From Fremontodendron californicum (lineage: Eukaryota > Streptophyta > Magnoliopsida > Malvales > Malvaceae), in the NCBI GenBank assembly GCA_030761205.1, contig JAULJL010000010.1:13735241-13799240 (forward strand): a stretch of 64,000 bases of DNA. The letters are read 5' to 3'. Below the pieces are notes generated by a model. The model searched no databases. It saw only the letters and a list, made by a program, of their open reading frames with translations, and was not told where the DNA came from. How positions within the stretch are numbered: position 1 is the stretch's first letter; every line of letters starts with the position of its first letter. A program made the translations under genes and the position numbers. Positions 45,601 through 58,707 of this stretch are shown here, piece by piece.

Positions 45601-48556
45601 GAAGCAAATATAGCATAGAAAATAATGTAAAGAACATATAAAAAATTAAACATAGACATGCAAAGCAAATAACAAGCAAAACTAGTAAATAAAACAAGGA
45701 AAGTTAAGCTCCATGGTTGGTATAAAACGGGCATAGCCTCTCACCTAACCATAATCACTTGGTCTTGCCAAGATCATGAAGCCTTTCCATTTCAAAAATC
45801 AAAAAACAAACCATACTAAACAACAAAATTAAGGTGAGCTTCATGCTAGGTAAAAATGGGCATAGTCTCTCCCCTAACCATGGTCACTTGGTCTTGCCAA
45901 GATCATGTAGCCATTTCAACCTTTTTGCTTCATCTTTTTGAAAAAAATAGAATATAAAATACTTAAGTAGACCTTCTAAAAATCATTTTTCCACAACAAC
46001 ATGCAAAGAAGAAAAAAAAGAAAATACCAAGGCAAATAAACAACCACATTTGGCCAAAGCAAGAATATAAAAAAAAAATTGTTTTCAACCATTTTTTTGA
46101 AGAAAAAGAGATGAAAACTTAAGTAAATATTTAAAAACTTTGATATCTATGAAAAATGTAGTAGGAAAATAAGATAGAAAATCAAGAAATAACCATGGTA
46201 AACAAGAAGAAAACCATGCTAGAGCTTGGTAGAGATGACTACCTTCAAGCTCTTCTATTGAAAACCTTTTTTTCTTTCTTTCAAAACCTTTTCTTTTCTA
46301 AATTAGCTACTATTTCCAGCCTTCAAAACTTATGAAAAAATGAAATCATCCCTCCTCTAATGGCTTGGCCGAATGGCCCTCCAACCCTTGGATGGAATTT
46401 GCATTTTTTCTTTTCCAATCTTGGCCCTTAGATTAAGATATTTTGATGACAACATAAAAATGTCATCTTTCCATTTAATAGCAGCCCTTAAGATGTGTAC
46501 TCATCCCTTGTAATAACCTCAGCCCTTAGATGCAAAAGAGGACCAATCCCATGCACTCCCTTGCTTGCCCCTTTGAGTGACTACCCTTGGATGAGCTGTG
46601 CTCTTCCATTCTTGGTCATTAGATGAGGACAACATAAAAATGACATCTTGTAGATTAAATCTAGCCCTTAACATGTGTACTCAGCCCTTGTAGATGGCCT
46701 AAGCCATTGGATGAAAAGAGACAATCTCATGCACTCCCTTGCTTGGCCGAATGGATGCTCACCTTTGGATGAATTGTGCTCATCTTTTTCTTCCATTCTT
46801 GGCCATTAGATGAGGGTTCTTTTATGACAAATAAAAATTTCATATTGGCATTTAAACTTGGCCATTGGATGGTGCATTCAACTTTCCTACAAGGCACCTA
46901 AGCCATTAGATGAAGGGGGGACCATTTGCAAGGTGTTAGTGGTATCATGTGAGCTTGATAGTGACTAAGGAATTAAATTGATCAAGATTCCTTCTTCTCC
47001 TATATGCTGGCTGATCAAAGGAGGTAAAATCCTAGCAATTCCTTCTTCTTTCATATTTTTCTCAATTACAAATTTGCCCTTTTTGGTTTCTTCGGTGAAA
47101 TGACTTTTTTGCCCCCCAAACCTAAATAAATAGCAAATGGACTCCAAATTCAAATTTTATTTTTTCAATACTTACGAAATAATAAAAAATTGAAATTTGG
47201 AAGTTTTCAAAAATTTTCGAGTCCATTTGCTATTTATTTCGGATATATTTCCAAAATTACCCCTTTTATGCACCCGAACTTTACCATTTTTTAAACAAGC
47301 TCTGAATCCAAATTTTTCTTCACCAATCTCTTCCAAATAGTTTAAAAATGTGATCTGGAAGTTTTCATAATTATTTGAGCTCATTTGCTATTTTTTCGGG
47401 ATTTGTCTGCTTGAATTACTACATAGGGGACCCGAGTTTTGACCATTTTACAAACAACCTCCGAATCAAGATTTTCTTTCTCCAATCTCTTCTAAATAAT
47501 TTTAAAATGAGATCTGCAAATTTTTCGAATTTTTGAACTCGTTTGCTATTTTTTCAGGATTTATCCTGTTGAATTTCTACATAGGGGACCCGGGATTTGG
47601 CAATTTTGCAAACGAACTCCGAATCTAGATTTTATTTCTCCAATCTCTTCCAAATAATTTAAAAATGAGATCTGCAAATTCTCAAAATTTTTGGAATCCG
47701 TTTGCTATTTTTCCGAGATTTATCCTGTTGAATTTCTACATAGTGCGCTCGGGATTTGGCCATTTTGCAAACGAACTCCAAATAAAGATTTTCTTTTGCC
47801 AATATCTTCGAAATGATTTAAAAATTAGATTTACAAATTTTTAGAATTTTTGAGTTAATTTGCTATTTTTTTCCAAATTTACCAATTTTGCCCTTTTGCC
47901 TCTAAAACCCGATTTTGCTCAAAACAAGTCTAATTTTTAGATTTTCTTCAAACTAGCCTTGGGCTATCCTTGTTTAATCACTCCTCATCAATTAGGGGCT
48001 TTAGTGCTACCGAATCGGGCCATTTCTGTAATTCTTCCAAATTTCTCTGAAATCCACTAAAAACCCTAATTCTCGATTTTCTTCCGAATTAACTTTTCTA
48101 TTAGTTTTTCTTCCAAGTAGCTTCTCCATTACCTGTAGTCAGTACTTATCCTTCATTTGGAACCTTCAATTCCGACCAATTTGATCATTTAAGCACTTTT
48201 CCCCAAATTTCCCGAACTAGGGTTTATTTTCTATTGAATCTACGTAACCCAACTTCCGAACTCCATATCTTTCAATGTAGACCTCAGATTATCAAAATTC
48301 TCTCACCATCTTTCAATTGAACTTCAAACCTTGATTTTGAAGATGGGTTCACTTTTTCAGTAGTTGACTTTTGGGTTGACTTTTTTGGGGTTGACTTTTT
48401 TCGGGGTTGACTTTTTTGAGTTTGACTTTTTCTGTCTGCTTTCTTAGACTTAGTCTTGGAGAACCACCTGCAGGATGAGAAAAACCTTTTAGCATTTTGA
48501 AACATCAATTTAGGAAGAAAACGTACCTAGGGTCCGGACAAAATTAGGTGTCTACA
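42676..48556 (-). repeat. 5' LTR of Tat-like element C (5881 bp)
   Basis: On the minus strand it runs from TGTAGACACCTAATTTTGTC (48556) to a left end reading TGTCGATACG on the plus strand, then the primer site. It has five W-box cores (48364-48427), ATGACAT-rich repeats (43400-43900), hairpins (43145-43193), a PBS-like 11-mer (42807-42817), repeats of a GCATGGAGATGCAAACAAGTCAAG block (about 45306 and 45390), and no genuine coding sequence. It interrupts the 3' UTR of element B. It belongs to the same subgroup as E's LTR. Confidence 0.85.
48364..48427. promoter_or_regulatory. five W-box cores at 12-16-bp spacing in C's LTR
   Basis: TTGACT occurs at 48364, 48376, 48391, 48407 and 48422, each followed by a T-run, mirroring the cluster at 7541-7607. 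Confidence 0.55.
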
Positions 48557-49492
48557 ATATCTTTTAAGTGAACCATTTTCTTGGTTGACTTCTCGGCTTT
48601 CGTTGTTGTTTCAGACTAAGCTTTACCCTTTTCTCTGAATTCCAGATACTTTCTCCCCCTTTGCACGGAGCATTGATTCAATCTTTGATCAGTACTTGGG
48701 CCGCCCTTTGCGGGTTTTCAATCCAAGTGTCCCCCGTTCGGTTTTAAGTCGCCCTTTTTTGGGTTTTCGGCTTAAACCTCTCCTTTTACATTCTTTTTTC
48801 ATTTTTCTCTTTTTGTGTTCCACTATGCATCTCAGAATTCTAAATGCTTCCATGGTAAAAATGAAAATTCAAAAGATGGGATGAAATATGAGAAAAAACC
48901 CTTCAAACTAAATACCCATACTTGAACAAAATCGACTTTAAAAGCACGTAATGTAGGCCAAGGTTCAGGTTTAGAAAGAAAGGATAAATAGGCCCAAAAT
49001 GTGTTTAAGGGTGATTAGATCAAGGATCATTTCATGAGGAGGATTCATTTTGGAACATTCATCCTTTTTGGACTTTTCTCTTTCTTTTTTTTTTTAATTT
49101 TGTTTCTTTTCATCCTTGGCTTTTATTTGCCATTCTTTTTCATATGTTTTCTTGTGTGTTTTTTCTTTTCTTTCCTTCTTTTTTGATGGCTCATTTTGCT
49201 ATATTTTTTTTAAGGAGATTTTTCCTCGTATTTGCCCCCAGTGTGGAGGGTGATCCTTGATCAAGGTTCAAAGAAAGAAAGAACTCCTAAGGCTCGAAGG
49301 GGTAACTAGGGATAATTTCTTCTTAGTGGAAGGAATGTGAAAAATAGCCATTTCTCATATCAAGCAAGAATATTCTCATTGAAAAACAATCCTCAGGGGA
49401 AATAGATAAATAGAATTTTCACTTTTGCACTTAGAATCATTCGAATTCTCCTATGCATAGTATCAGACTTTTTTTTCCTTTTTCTTTTTTTT
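48557..49492 (-). other. truncated 3' UTR of element B
   Basis: Non-coding sequence after the integrase end, with the GGGGGCAAATACGAGGAAAA stretch (about 49238-49219) typical of the region downstream of integrase in Tat-like elements. It is cut by C's LTR at 48556/48557 with no polypurine tract, so C inserted here or recombined into it. A GGGCGACTT/GGGCGGCCC pair lies near 48690-48760. Confidence 0.65.
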
Positions 49493-50684
49493 TTCTTCAA
49501 GCATAGTATTTCTTCAATTCGTCGACGTTCACGGGATTTCTCAAGTCATCACCGTCCATCCGAGTTAAGATCAATGCTCCTCCAAAAAAAGCTATTTACA
49601 CCATATAAGGTCCTTCCTAATTCGAAGCCCATTTTTCGCGAGGATTTTTCACAATAGGAGAACCTTCCTTAGTACCAACTCTTCCTCTCAAAATTACTTG
49701 GGGTGAACCTTTTTGTTGTGAGCTCGAATAATCTTTTTCTGATACATCTGCCAATGGAAAATTACCTTAAGCCTTTTCTCCTCGATGAGTTCTAGCATAT
49801 TCTGTCTCTTGTAGGCCAACTTCCATCAAAACACAAGGTGAAGGGATTTAAACCTCAATAGGCAGCACTTCCTCCATTTCATATACCAGTGAAAATGGTG
49901 TGGCACCCGTAGATGTGCGAACCGAAGTACGATATGCATGGAGAGCAAAAGGCAAGATCTCATGCCAATCTTTGTACACATCGGTCATCTTTTCAACAAT
50001 CTTCTTGATGTTCTTATTGGTTGCCTCTACTGCCCCATTCATTTTCGAACGATAAGGCGCCGAATTATGATTCTTGATCTTAAACTTGGTACATATTTCC
50101 CTCATTATCTTATTGTTCAGGTTGAAAGCATTGTCCCAAACTATTTTTTTTCAGGAGCCTATATTGGCACACAATCTCTTTCTTGATGAATTTGCACACC
50201 ACTGACTTCGTCACTTTGGCGTAAGAAGCGGCTTCTACCTATTTTGTGAAGTAATCTATAGCCACCAGGATGAAACGATGTCCGTTCGAAGCTTTCGGGG
50301 TAATGGCCAGATCATATCCATTCCCTACATCAAAAATGGCCATGGAGTCGTCATGACATGCAGTGGAGATGGAGACACATGAATCTTGTCTTCATATATT
50401 TGAAATTTATGGCACTTCCGGGAATAATTGATGCAATCCCCTTCCATTGTTAGCCAATAGTATCATACCCTCATAATCTATTTAGCCAGCATGTAGCCAA
50501 TAGCGTGAGTGCCGCATATTCCTTCGTGGACTTCTTCAAGGATTCTCTGAGCTTCAGCAGAAACAACACACCTTAACAGAACCTGGTCTTTCCCTTTATT
50601 GTAAAGGATTTCACCATCTAAGACAAAACCTATTGCCATTCTTCTCAGGGTTCTCTTATCATTTTTCGTTTCTTGTTCAAGGTA
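49493..50684 (-). pseudogene. integrase of element B
   Basis: Would insert the cDNA into the genome. Reading leftwards: the HHCC zinc-binding domain (EVHEGICGTHAIGYMLAK, then CINYSRKCHKF) with all four ligands present. The first catalytic Asp follows in GMDMIWP (about 50320), then a frameshift, the second Asp in the shifted frame (AIDYFTK, about 50250), and the catalytic Glu in NGAVEATNKN (about 50030). The C-terminal chromatin-binding part is a run of stops ending near 49493. It is inactive. It lies directly 3' of the RNase H region, the normal Ty3/gypsy order. Confidence 0.85.
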
Positions 50685-51544
50685 TTATTGACTCTTGATG
50701 TATTGCAAGATGTCATAATACCAAGGGCGACCATTCGCCTCTTCTTCGATGTTCAGGTAGTGGGCAGGAGACTCATATATGCTCATTTTGATCGGCATAA
50801 CTTCGGCCCCTTCATTCACTTTAGACAGTGATGATAAAGTGGCTAAGGCATCCGCCATTTGGTTTTCTTCTCGGGGCAAGTAATTAAAACCCACTTCTTC
50901 GAACTCCTGAATCAAGCTCAGTATAAGCTCTCGATATAGGATTAGCTTGGCATCCCTCGTTTTCCATTCTTCGTGCAGTTGGTATATCACCAGGGCTGAA
51001 TCTTCGAAGACCTACAGTGTCTTGATCTTTCTTTCTATGGCGGCACGATGGCCCATAGTACATGCCTTATACTCAGTGGTATTGTTTGTACAATCAAAAT
51101 CCAATCTGGCAGTGAAAGGATAATAATCTTCCTCAGGGGATATGAGCACTGCACCGATTTTGTGCCCCATGGCATTAGATGCACCATCAAAATACATTTT
51201 CCAGGTTTTCTTCTCAGAGGAAGTCCCATCTTCTTGTGAGACACACATTAGGTCTTCGTCAGGGAAATCAAAATCTAGAGGCTCGTAATCCTCTATTGCT
51301 TGACTTGCTAGGAATTCAGCTATTGCGCTACCTTTTCTAGCCTTTTGGAACATATTCACAATATCATATTTAGAAAGCAATACTTGCCATCTCGCTATTC
51401 TTCCTATCAACGAAGGCATCTCGAATATGTATTTGAGGGGATCTAACTTTGCAATCAGCCATGTCGTGTGATACAACATGTACTGCCTGAGCCTTCGGGC
51501 AGTCCAAGCTAGGGCACAACAAAGCCTTTCTACTAATGAATACT
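50685..51544 (-). pseudogene. archaeal-type RNase H (aRH) of element B
   Basis: Contains MYFDGASNAMGHKIGAVLIS (about 51195-51136; first catalytic Asp), a TEYKAC stretch with the second acidic position, and LPREENQMADALATLSSL (about 50890-50830) with the last Asp. A second RNase H of this type downstream of the ordinary one is a hallmark of the Tat/Ogre lineage. Stops occur between the halves (about 51010). Confidence 0.8.
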
Positions 51545-52740
51545 TCAACTCGTACTCGATGAACTTCTTGCTGAGATATTGATGGCTTGTTCTTTCTTTT
51601 CGGTTTCATCATGCTGCCCCAACACATATCCCATGGACTTTTCGACTATTGACAAATACAATATGAGCTGCTTCCTTGGGACTGGTGGCATTAGTATCGG
51701 TGGGTTTGACAGATAATGTTTGACTTTATCAAAGGCTATCTGGCATCCTTCATTCCATTCCCCCAGATCACGTGTTCGGAGTAGCTTAAATATCGAGTCA
51801 CACTTATCGATTAGTTGAGAGATGAACCGAGCAATATAGTTCAACCTACCCAAAAAGCTTCTTACTTCCTTCTGATTATGAGGTGGAGGCAAGCTCTGAA
51901 TAGTTTTCACTTTATCTAGATGTATTTCAATCTCTTTCTTGCTAACAACGAAGCCCAATAGCTTTCCTAAAGTTACCCTGAAAGTACACTTCGTCGGATT
52001 GAGTTTAAGTTGGAATTTTCTCAACCTTCCAAAAAGCTTTTTAATGCTCGCAATATGTTCGTCCTCTCCTTGCGGCTTTGCGATCATATCATTGACATAA
52101 ACTTCGATTCCTTTATGCATCATATCATGGAACAAAGTTACCATGGCTCTTTGATATATTGCCCCAGAGTTCTTTAATCCGAAAGGCATCACCTTATAGC
52201 AGAAGGTTCCCCACATCATCACAAATGTGGTATTTTCCATATCATCCGGTGCCATCTTAATCTAATTGTACCTTGAGAACCCGTCCATGAAGGAAAACAC
52301 AGAATTCTTCATGGTATTATCGACTAGAGTATCAATGTGAGGCAATGGGAAATTACATTTAGGGCTTGCCCTATTCAGATCCCGTTAATCGACAAACATC
52401 TGTACTTTACCGTCTTTCTTCGAAACTAGGACAATATTTGCTAGGGAGTTTGCCACTTCCAAGAATCTGGCATCGAATTGCTTTTTCACTTCTTCATTTA
52501 GTTTTAACAGCATTTCAGGCCTCATTCTTCTCAACTTCTGCTGAATTGGTTTGCAATCTGGTTTCAATGGGAGCTTGTGAACCACGATATCAGGGTCCAA
52601 CCAGGCTTGTCTTGGTATGACCATGAAAACGCATTCGCTTAATCCCGGAGTAAAATTATCAATTTTCGCTTTATTGATGGTGAAAAGGTAGTCTCGATCT
52701 TGACCTCTTTTATTTCTTTCCCATTCCCCAAATTTACCAT
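51545..52740 (-). pseudogene. reverse transcriptase and ordinary RNase H of element B, mutated catalytic box
   Basis: The RT runs from VIPRQAWLDPDIVVHKLPLK (about 52620) through VSKKDGKVQMFVD and FSFMDGFSRYN (first catalytic Asp, intact, about 52300) to FGLKNSGAIYQRAM (about 52170) and the active box, which reads EVYVNDMIAK (about 52110-52080) instead of YVDD. The connection and RNase H region follow to about 51545 and decay. There are stops after MFVD and in YN-stop-IKMAP. The Asp-to-Asn change is a C-to-T on the plus strand in a former CG, the expected result of deamination of methylated cytosine. Confidence 0.9.
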
Positions 52741-54579
52741 CTATAACTGCTCTTTATGAGGCAATACTTGTTTCTCCTCTTGTTCTATTATTCTCAATAG
52801 ATCTGGAGGCAAATCACAATCTTCAACATCTTCGTTGGCGTCGAAATCACCCACACAAATGGGTCTTTCAAAATCAATTTCAGAATTATTGACAGGACAG
52901 TCCTCATATTCCGTATCCGGGCACCTGTAGATAGGTGGGGGAAGAAACAATATAGGAAGGCATATAGGCAAAAATAATGAAAGAATATGGACACATCAAT
53001 ATGAAGAAAATGCATCCTGATTGTTATTTACTGAATAAAAAAGTCTTAAATATGAGCCCATACAAAAGGATTCTTAATGCCTTTGGGCAGAGGAAATTAA
53101 GATTTATTCAGAGCATTACTCTGGAGTAGACCTAAAAACTACAGGAAGTTCAGTCAAACTCCAGTTCGTCAACTCATAACCAGGAGGACGTGGGCGCACC
53201 ATTCAACTTGTGCTTTCATTCCCAGCTCATCTACTTCGGCCATTACTATCATCATAATTTTAGCGGTTGTTTATCCTCACCCTCATAGAATTTCTCGAAT
53301 GCTTGTTCCAACATGACCATCATATCATCGAAATTCTTTTCATCAAACTTGAAACCTGCTGAGTGAAAAATGTGAAGGATTGGAGGGAAAGTCATGGGCT
53401 CCCATTCCATATCCACACCTGAAATTCGTGCTATCCTACTATTTCTATTCTTCTCAACTTGACTTCTTTTCTCATTGGCTTTAGAGAGGTACCAAGACCG
53501 AATTGGTCTTTCTTTTCGGCCACTTTTATCGCTTTGGCCATTCCTTGGAGGTGTTTTCCTAAACATTTTCCTACACGATAGCCTTTTCCTATTGCCGTTT
53601 TTACCCCTAACCTGGTACTATTGGACAACCTTGGCTTTGGAATTTTATATCCCTCGGTGATGAATACAGCGTTGACAAACTCCAACGACCTGAACAAGCA
53701 CTCTACGGCATCGACATTCACTTCTATATAAGGGGAATCGATAGAGGCAGAAGCTATAATATCTTCTTCTCTTGACACACTGACTAAGCGTCATTCCATC
53801 ACAAATTTTATCTTTTGATGGAGAGATGACGGCACAGCCCCGGTAGAGTGAATCCACGGCCTTTCCAACAAGCAATTGTAGGATGGGATGATGTCCATCA
53901 CTTGGAATTTGACCTCATAGGTACAGGGACCTATCTGAAGCGGGATTTCAATGCTTTCCATCACTTCTCGATGAGTGCCGTCAAAGGCTCTGACAAGGGT
54001 ATGACTTGGCACCATGTAGGATATATCAATTCATAGTTTCAATAAGGTTGCCAATGGCATCACATTCAGAGAGGATCCATTGTCGAGGAGTACTCGTGGT
54101 AGAATATGCCCATTACAAGTGATGGTGATATGAAGAGCCTTGGTTGATCCTAATCCATTTGGTGGTATCTCATCATAACTGAAAGAGATATAATCATCTG
54201 CTGTGATGTTCCCCACCAATCAGTCTAATTTCTCCACTGATATGTTGTTAGCCACATAAGCTTGGTTTAAAATTCTCAGCAGAGCATTTTGATATGGCTC
54301 TGAGTTTAATAGCAGTGAAAGAACTGAAATCCTTGCCGGTTGACGGTGTAATTATTCTACTACACTGTATCCACTGTGTTTGATGAACTTTAAGAATACG
54401 CAAGCTTCTTTCTCATTCACCGGCTCTTTCACTTTATTAACCGAAGTCGAATCCTTTTCCCATTTTCCAGACTATTCTACCTCCATATGGTCTGGTTCCG
54501 TTGTTCTTTTCCATTTATCCGGTCTCTTGTCTTTCTCATTTGACCATGTTCAATTGTTCCCGGGGCATAGCATTAACCA
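52741..54579 (-). pseudogene. protease and linker of element B
   Basis: Contains NITADDYISFSYDEIP and LDNGSSLNVMPLATL (about 54100-54055; Asp-protease active site in the DNG form of this lineage), and RAFDGTHREVMESIEIPLQI and LLERPWIHSTGAVPS (53980-53820). A G-patch-like GYRVGKCLGKHLQGMA (about 53590-53545) and the pre-RT linker (53015-52741) follow. A stop follows the active site (54034) and others lie further on. The linker matches the last coding part of the host element at 22640-22900, which shows where that element lost its RT. Confidence 0.85.
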
Positions 54580-56706
54580 CTTCGGGTTAGGTGAACCACT
54601 CCAGTTACATCCACGGCAATTGTCTGATGGTTCGAGGATCTCGATATCGCCATACTGCATTCATAGCTCCATGGAATCGCCTTGTCCCCTTTATAAGAAA
54701 AAGGTGACGGCTATTCTATGATCAATTTTGGAGTAGGTCCACTGGAATAGCCTTTACCTTTGGCTCATCATAATATATGATCAGGGATCTATCCACCTCA
54801 TAACTGGTTTCATTCATACTAACTTCAGGATCTTCTATCTTTTCAGAAAACTGGGTCTCACCCATATCCATCATCCTTTGAATCTTTGCTAAGAACTCTT
54901 CACAATCCTGAATGGCATGCCCTTTACACTCATGATATTGGCAAAAGTCCTTTGACCGGCTGGCTATTTTCCTCATATCCAATTTTGGCTGAATCAACCC
55001 TGCCTTGACCATCTCTACCCAGACATTGATCATTGGCATTTTTACCTTCCAAACATCCCTCTTTACTTTTTCAACCTCTCCTTACATGATGGCATTATCC
55101 TTAGCCTCCGTGTGATCAGACAACGGGTTTCCCACAACATTAGGCCCATTTTTCGATCCGAATTTCAAAATTTCAGCATCAATAAGGCTCTGGACCTTGC
55201 GCTTGAAAGCAATGCAAGTCTCGGTTGAGTGTCCTTGAATCCCCGCATGGTACACACAATGAGCGCTGGAATCGTACCACTTGGGATATGGAGGTTTTAA
55301 AGGCTGGAGATAGACGAATACAACGACTTGCCCCTGTAGAAGCTTTGGGTACAACTCGCTGTAAGTGGTAGGGATAGGGTCATATTAAGGGTTTTGGTTA
55401 TTCTTCATAGGCTTTTGATCATTCTGGGTGATGTTTTGAGTGTTTGGTGTAGTGTTTGGTGGAATGGCTACCTGAAGAGATATGCTAGTCGGGTATGGTG
55501 GTTGTGGTATAGCTGTATAAGAAAAAGGGTTTTGAATGAGGCTGTTTATAGCTTGGTAGTATGGATCATAGGTTGGATAAGGTGTATAGGGTGCTGGAGG
55601 TACAAAAAGGTGGTTATTGAAACTGACTGCATGAGCCTCCCCTTCTTTGTTCTTGGCAGGAGTTGTTTTATTATGTGTGACTTGTTCCCCATTTTCCATC
55701 TTTTCGCTCTTAATAACGGTTTCAATCATCTCTCCGGATATGACCATATCTGCAAAATTTTTGGTGGCATTACCTACTAATTTTTCATAGTATGGTGCCT
55801 TCAGAGTATTGATAAAGAGAACCGTAGTTTCTTTATTGGTCAAAGGTGGCTGCACCTGGGTAGCCATGTCCCTCCATTTTTGCGCATATGTTTGAAGCTT
55901 CTAGTAGCTTTCTTCTCCATATTTTACAGGGATAGTCTGTCAGGTACCATGCCAGACACGTGTTTGTAGTGTTCCAGAAAGGCCCTAGTCAAGTCCGTCC
56001 AGGAGCGGATCTTGCTTCGGGTGAGCTGATTGTAACATCAAGTTGCGAACCCAGTAAGGCTGTCTTAAAAATAGTGGATAAGCAATTTCTCATCACTATC
56101 ATGCCCAGTCATTTTTCGGTAATAAATTGTCAAGTACGCGGAATGATTAGTGGTCCCGTTTTCTTTCTCAAAATCTGGTGTTTTGAACTTGGGTGGGATC
56201 ACTATATCGGAAACTAGACTTATCTCTTTAGCATTGAGGCTGCCAAACAATTCAGCCCCTTTGACGGCCCGCAACCTTTCTTCTAATAGCTGACACTTCT
56301 TTTGCGATTCAGCCATTTCAACCTTTTTCAAGTCCGCCGTTTTATCTTTTCTTGCTCGACGAAATCATCTAGATCTGGGACCTCAATAGGATTTGCAGGG
56401 ATTGCCCCAAGATTCACCCAATTGGCATTTGTTTTTGTGCCCCGGTGTTGGGTTGAACATACACGAAAGGCAAAGCAGCTGTCGGTGGTAGAGTTTTTGT
56501 AGTCTGTGAGGATTGGCCGTTTGTCAGTACGACTTCTTGCTGACCCTCTTTGTCCCCTCGACTTCCTGATTCTACTCCTAAAGTCAAATTTTCCGTGTGT
56601 CCCTTTCCCTTGAATGCGGTGGACACTAGTTCTATTAACTTATTGATTTGATCTCTCGATTTGGCCTGAGATTTGGCCAACTGTTACTTTAACTCATCCT
56701 GTGCCA
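54580..56706 (-). pseudogene. gag of element B
   Basis: Reading leftwards: a coiled-coil start (LAKSQAKSRDQINKLIELV, 56680-56620), capsid-type domain (56331-55960: FEKENGTTNHSAYLTIYYRK and neighbours), TVLFINTLKAPYYEKLV (55830-55780), a Pro-rich linker (55640-55420) and a zinc-knuckle-like C-x2-H-x5-H-x4-C (CVYHAGIQGHSTETC, about 55260-55215). The tail (55039-54722) includes a second CQYHECKGHAIQDC motif (about 54945-54905). Stops split it into at least four open pieces. Its 5' end is cut at 56706/56707 by E's truncated LTR, so B has no leader or 5' LTR here. Confidence 0.85.
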
Positions 56707-58510
56707 CTTGAAAGAAAAATTGAAAGAAAAGTCAATCCGGGAGAAAACCGAGAATTAGGATTTTTGGTGGATTTCGGTGAAATCGGGAAGAATTACAGAA
56801 ATGGCCCGACATAGTAAGACTAAAGCCCTAATGGATGAGGAATGATTAAAAAGGGATAGCCCAAGGCTCATCTTGAAGAAAATCTGAAAATCAGACTTGT
56901 TTTGAGCAAAACCGGGTTTCGGAGGCAAAAGAGCAAAATTGGAAAATTTTGGAAAAATAGCAAATGGACTCTGAAAATTCTGAAAATTTGGAAATATCAT
57001 TCTTAAATCATTTGGAAGAGATTGGCGAAAGAAAATCTTGATTCGGAGTTCGTTTGCAAAATAGCCAAATCCCGGGTCTCTTATGCAGAAATTCAAGAAG
57101 GAAAATCCCAGAAAAATAGCAAATGGACTCCAAAAATTCTGAAATTTTGCAAATCTCATTTTTAAATTATTTGGAAGAGATTGGCGAAAGAAAATTTTGA
57201 TTCGGAGTTCGTTTGCAAAATAGCCAAATCCCGAGCCCCTATGTAGTAATTCAAGAAGATAAATCCCGAAAAAATACCAAATGAGTTCCAAAAATTATGA
57301 AAACTTCCAGATCATACTTTAAAATTATTTGGAAGAGATTGGTGAAGAGAAATATGTATTTGGAGCTCCTTTAAAAAATGGTAAAATGTGTGGGCATAAA
57401 AGGGCATTTTTGAAAGAAAAAAATCCAAATAAATAGCAAACGGACTCAAATTTTTTTGAAAACTTTCAGAATTCAATATTTTATTATTTTGAAAGTGTTA
57501 AAAAATAAAATTTGAATTTGGAGTCTGTTTGCCATTTATTTGCATTCGGGGGGCAAAATGGTCATTTTACCCAAGCAACTTGAAAAGGGCTTCTTTTGGC
57601 TTTTCAAAAAATCAGACTTGGGCTGGAAAAGAGAGTGCTGGCCTGCCAAGGCCCAAAGTAAGGAGTAAGCTTCTGATTTTTCAATCAAATGGCCAAGAAT
57701 TAAGAGTTAGTTAGAGATTTTTTTGATCAAGCCATTGTGATTAAGCCACATAGGCCAATGCATGAAGAGGGAGAGTGTCAACATTATTCTTTAACAACTT
57801 TAATTATGGACAGCTGATACACTAATCTAAGGGTGATAATTTCATGATTTTTCACCTTGAATCACTAGCCCTTGGATGGAAATTGGTTGGAACTAAAATG
57901 ACAACATCCTTGGAGGAGAGAGGGGGGGTTCAGCCATCACATAGAGAGAGGGGGAATTTTCATTTTCTTCACTTCATTTTTTCAGATTTCTTATTGTTTT
58001 GCTTAGTTTTTTCTCTCCTTTGTTGAAAGCAAAAAGAAAAAGTTTAGAAAAGAAAGGAAAGTTTGAAGAGATAAAGCTTGAAATATAGCTTCTTGAGGTT
58101 GCTTTTAGCACCAACTCTTGCACTTTCTTGATTTTCCATTCTTGTTTTTGCTATTTTGATTATTATTTGGTGAGTTTTATTTTTAAATAAGTGTTTTTTT
58201 TATGTTCTTCTTAAGTTCATTCTTCATCTCTTTCATAAATAATTTTTACAAATTTTTTTTCTTATTTTTCTTTAATGGCCGAATGGCCTATATTTTTTTT
58301 TTATTATTGTTGTTGTTTTTGCTTTAATTTATCATGTTATTCATGTTATTTCTTTAATCTTGATGCTTTAAGTGTTCTTCTACTTCATATACTTGAATTA
58401 TGTTTTAATTTGGTTGCTTTGTTTGTTGCCATTTATGAGTTAAATATCATGTTCTTGCATTTTTTATTTTCTATTTTCATAATGTTTAAATTTGTTGATG
58501 TTTTATATTT

Positions 58511-58707
58511 AGTATATCAAGTGTTTGTGAAAATGCTTGTTAGTATCTCTACTTTGTGTTTGCATGATTTGAGTGTTATATTTTAGTTGAGCATGTTAGT
58601 ATATCAAGTGTTTGTGAAAATGCTTGTTAGTATCTCTACTTTGTGTTTGCATGATTTGAGTGTTATATTTTAGTTTTGTATGTTAGTATATCAAGTGTTT
58701 GTGAAAA
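58511..58707 (+). repeat. 87-bp tandem repeat, 2.3 units
   Basis: AGTATATCAAGTGTTTGTGA starts at 58511, 58598 and 58685, exactly 87 bp apart. The first two units are nearly identical. Confidence 0.9.

Noticed and set aside
16941..48561. Target-site duplication joining ATGTG (16941-16945) and ATATC (48557-48561).
   Set aside because: Only three of five bases agree and the two LTRs are of different subgroups.
49493..56706. Possible endogenous pararetrovirus.
   Set aside because: Order gag-protease-RT-RNase H-aRH-integrase with an integrase and LTRs nearby is Ty3/gypsy; no movement protein or other virus-specific domain is seen.
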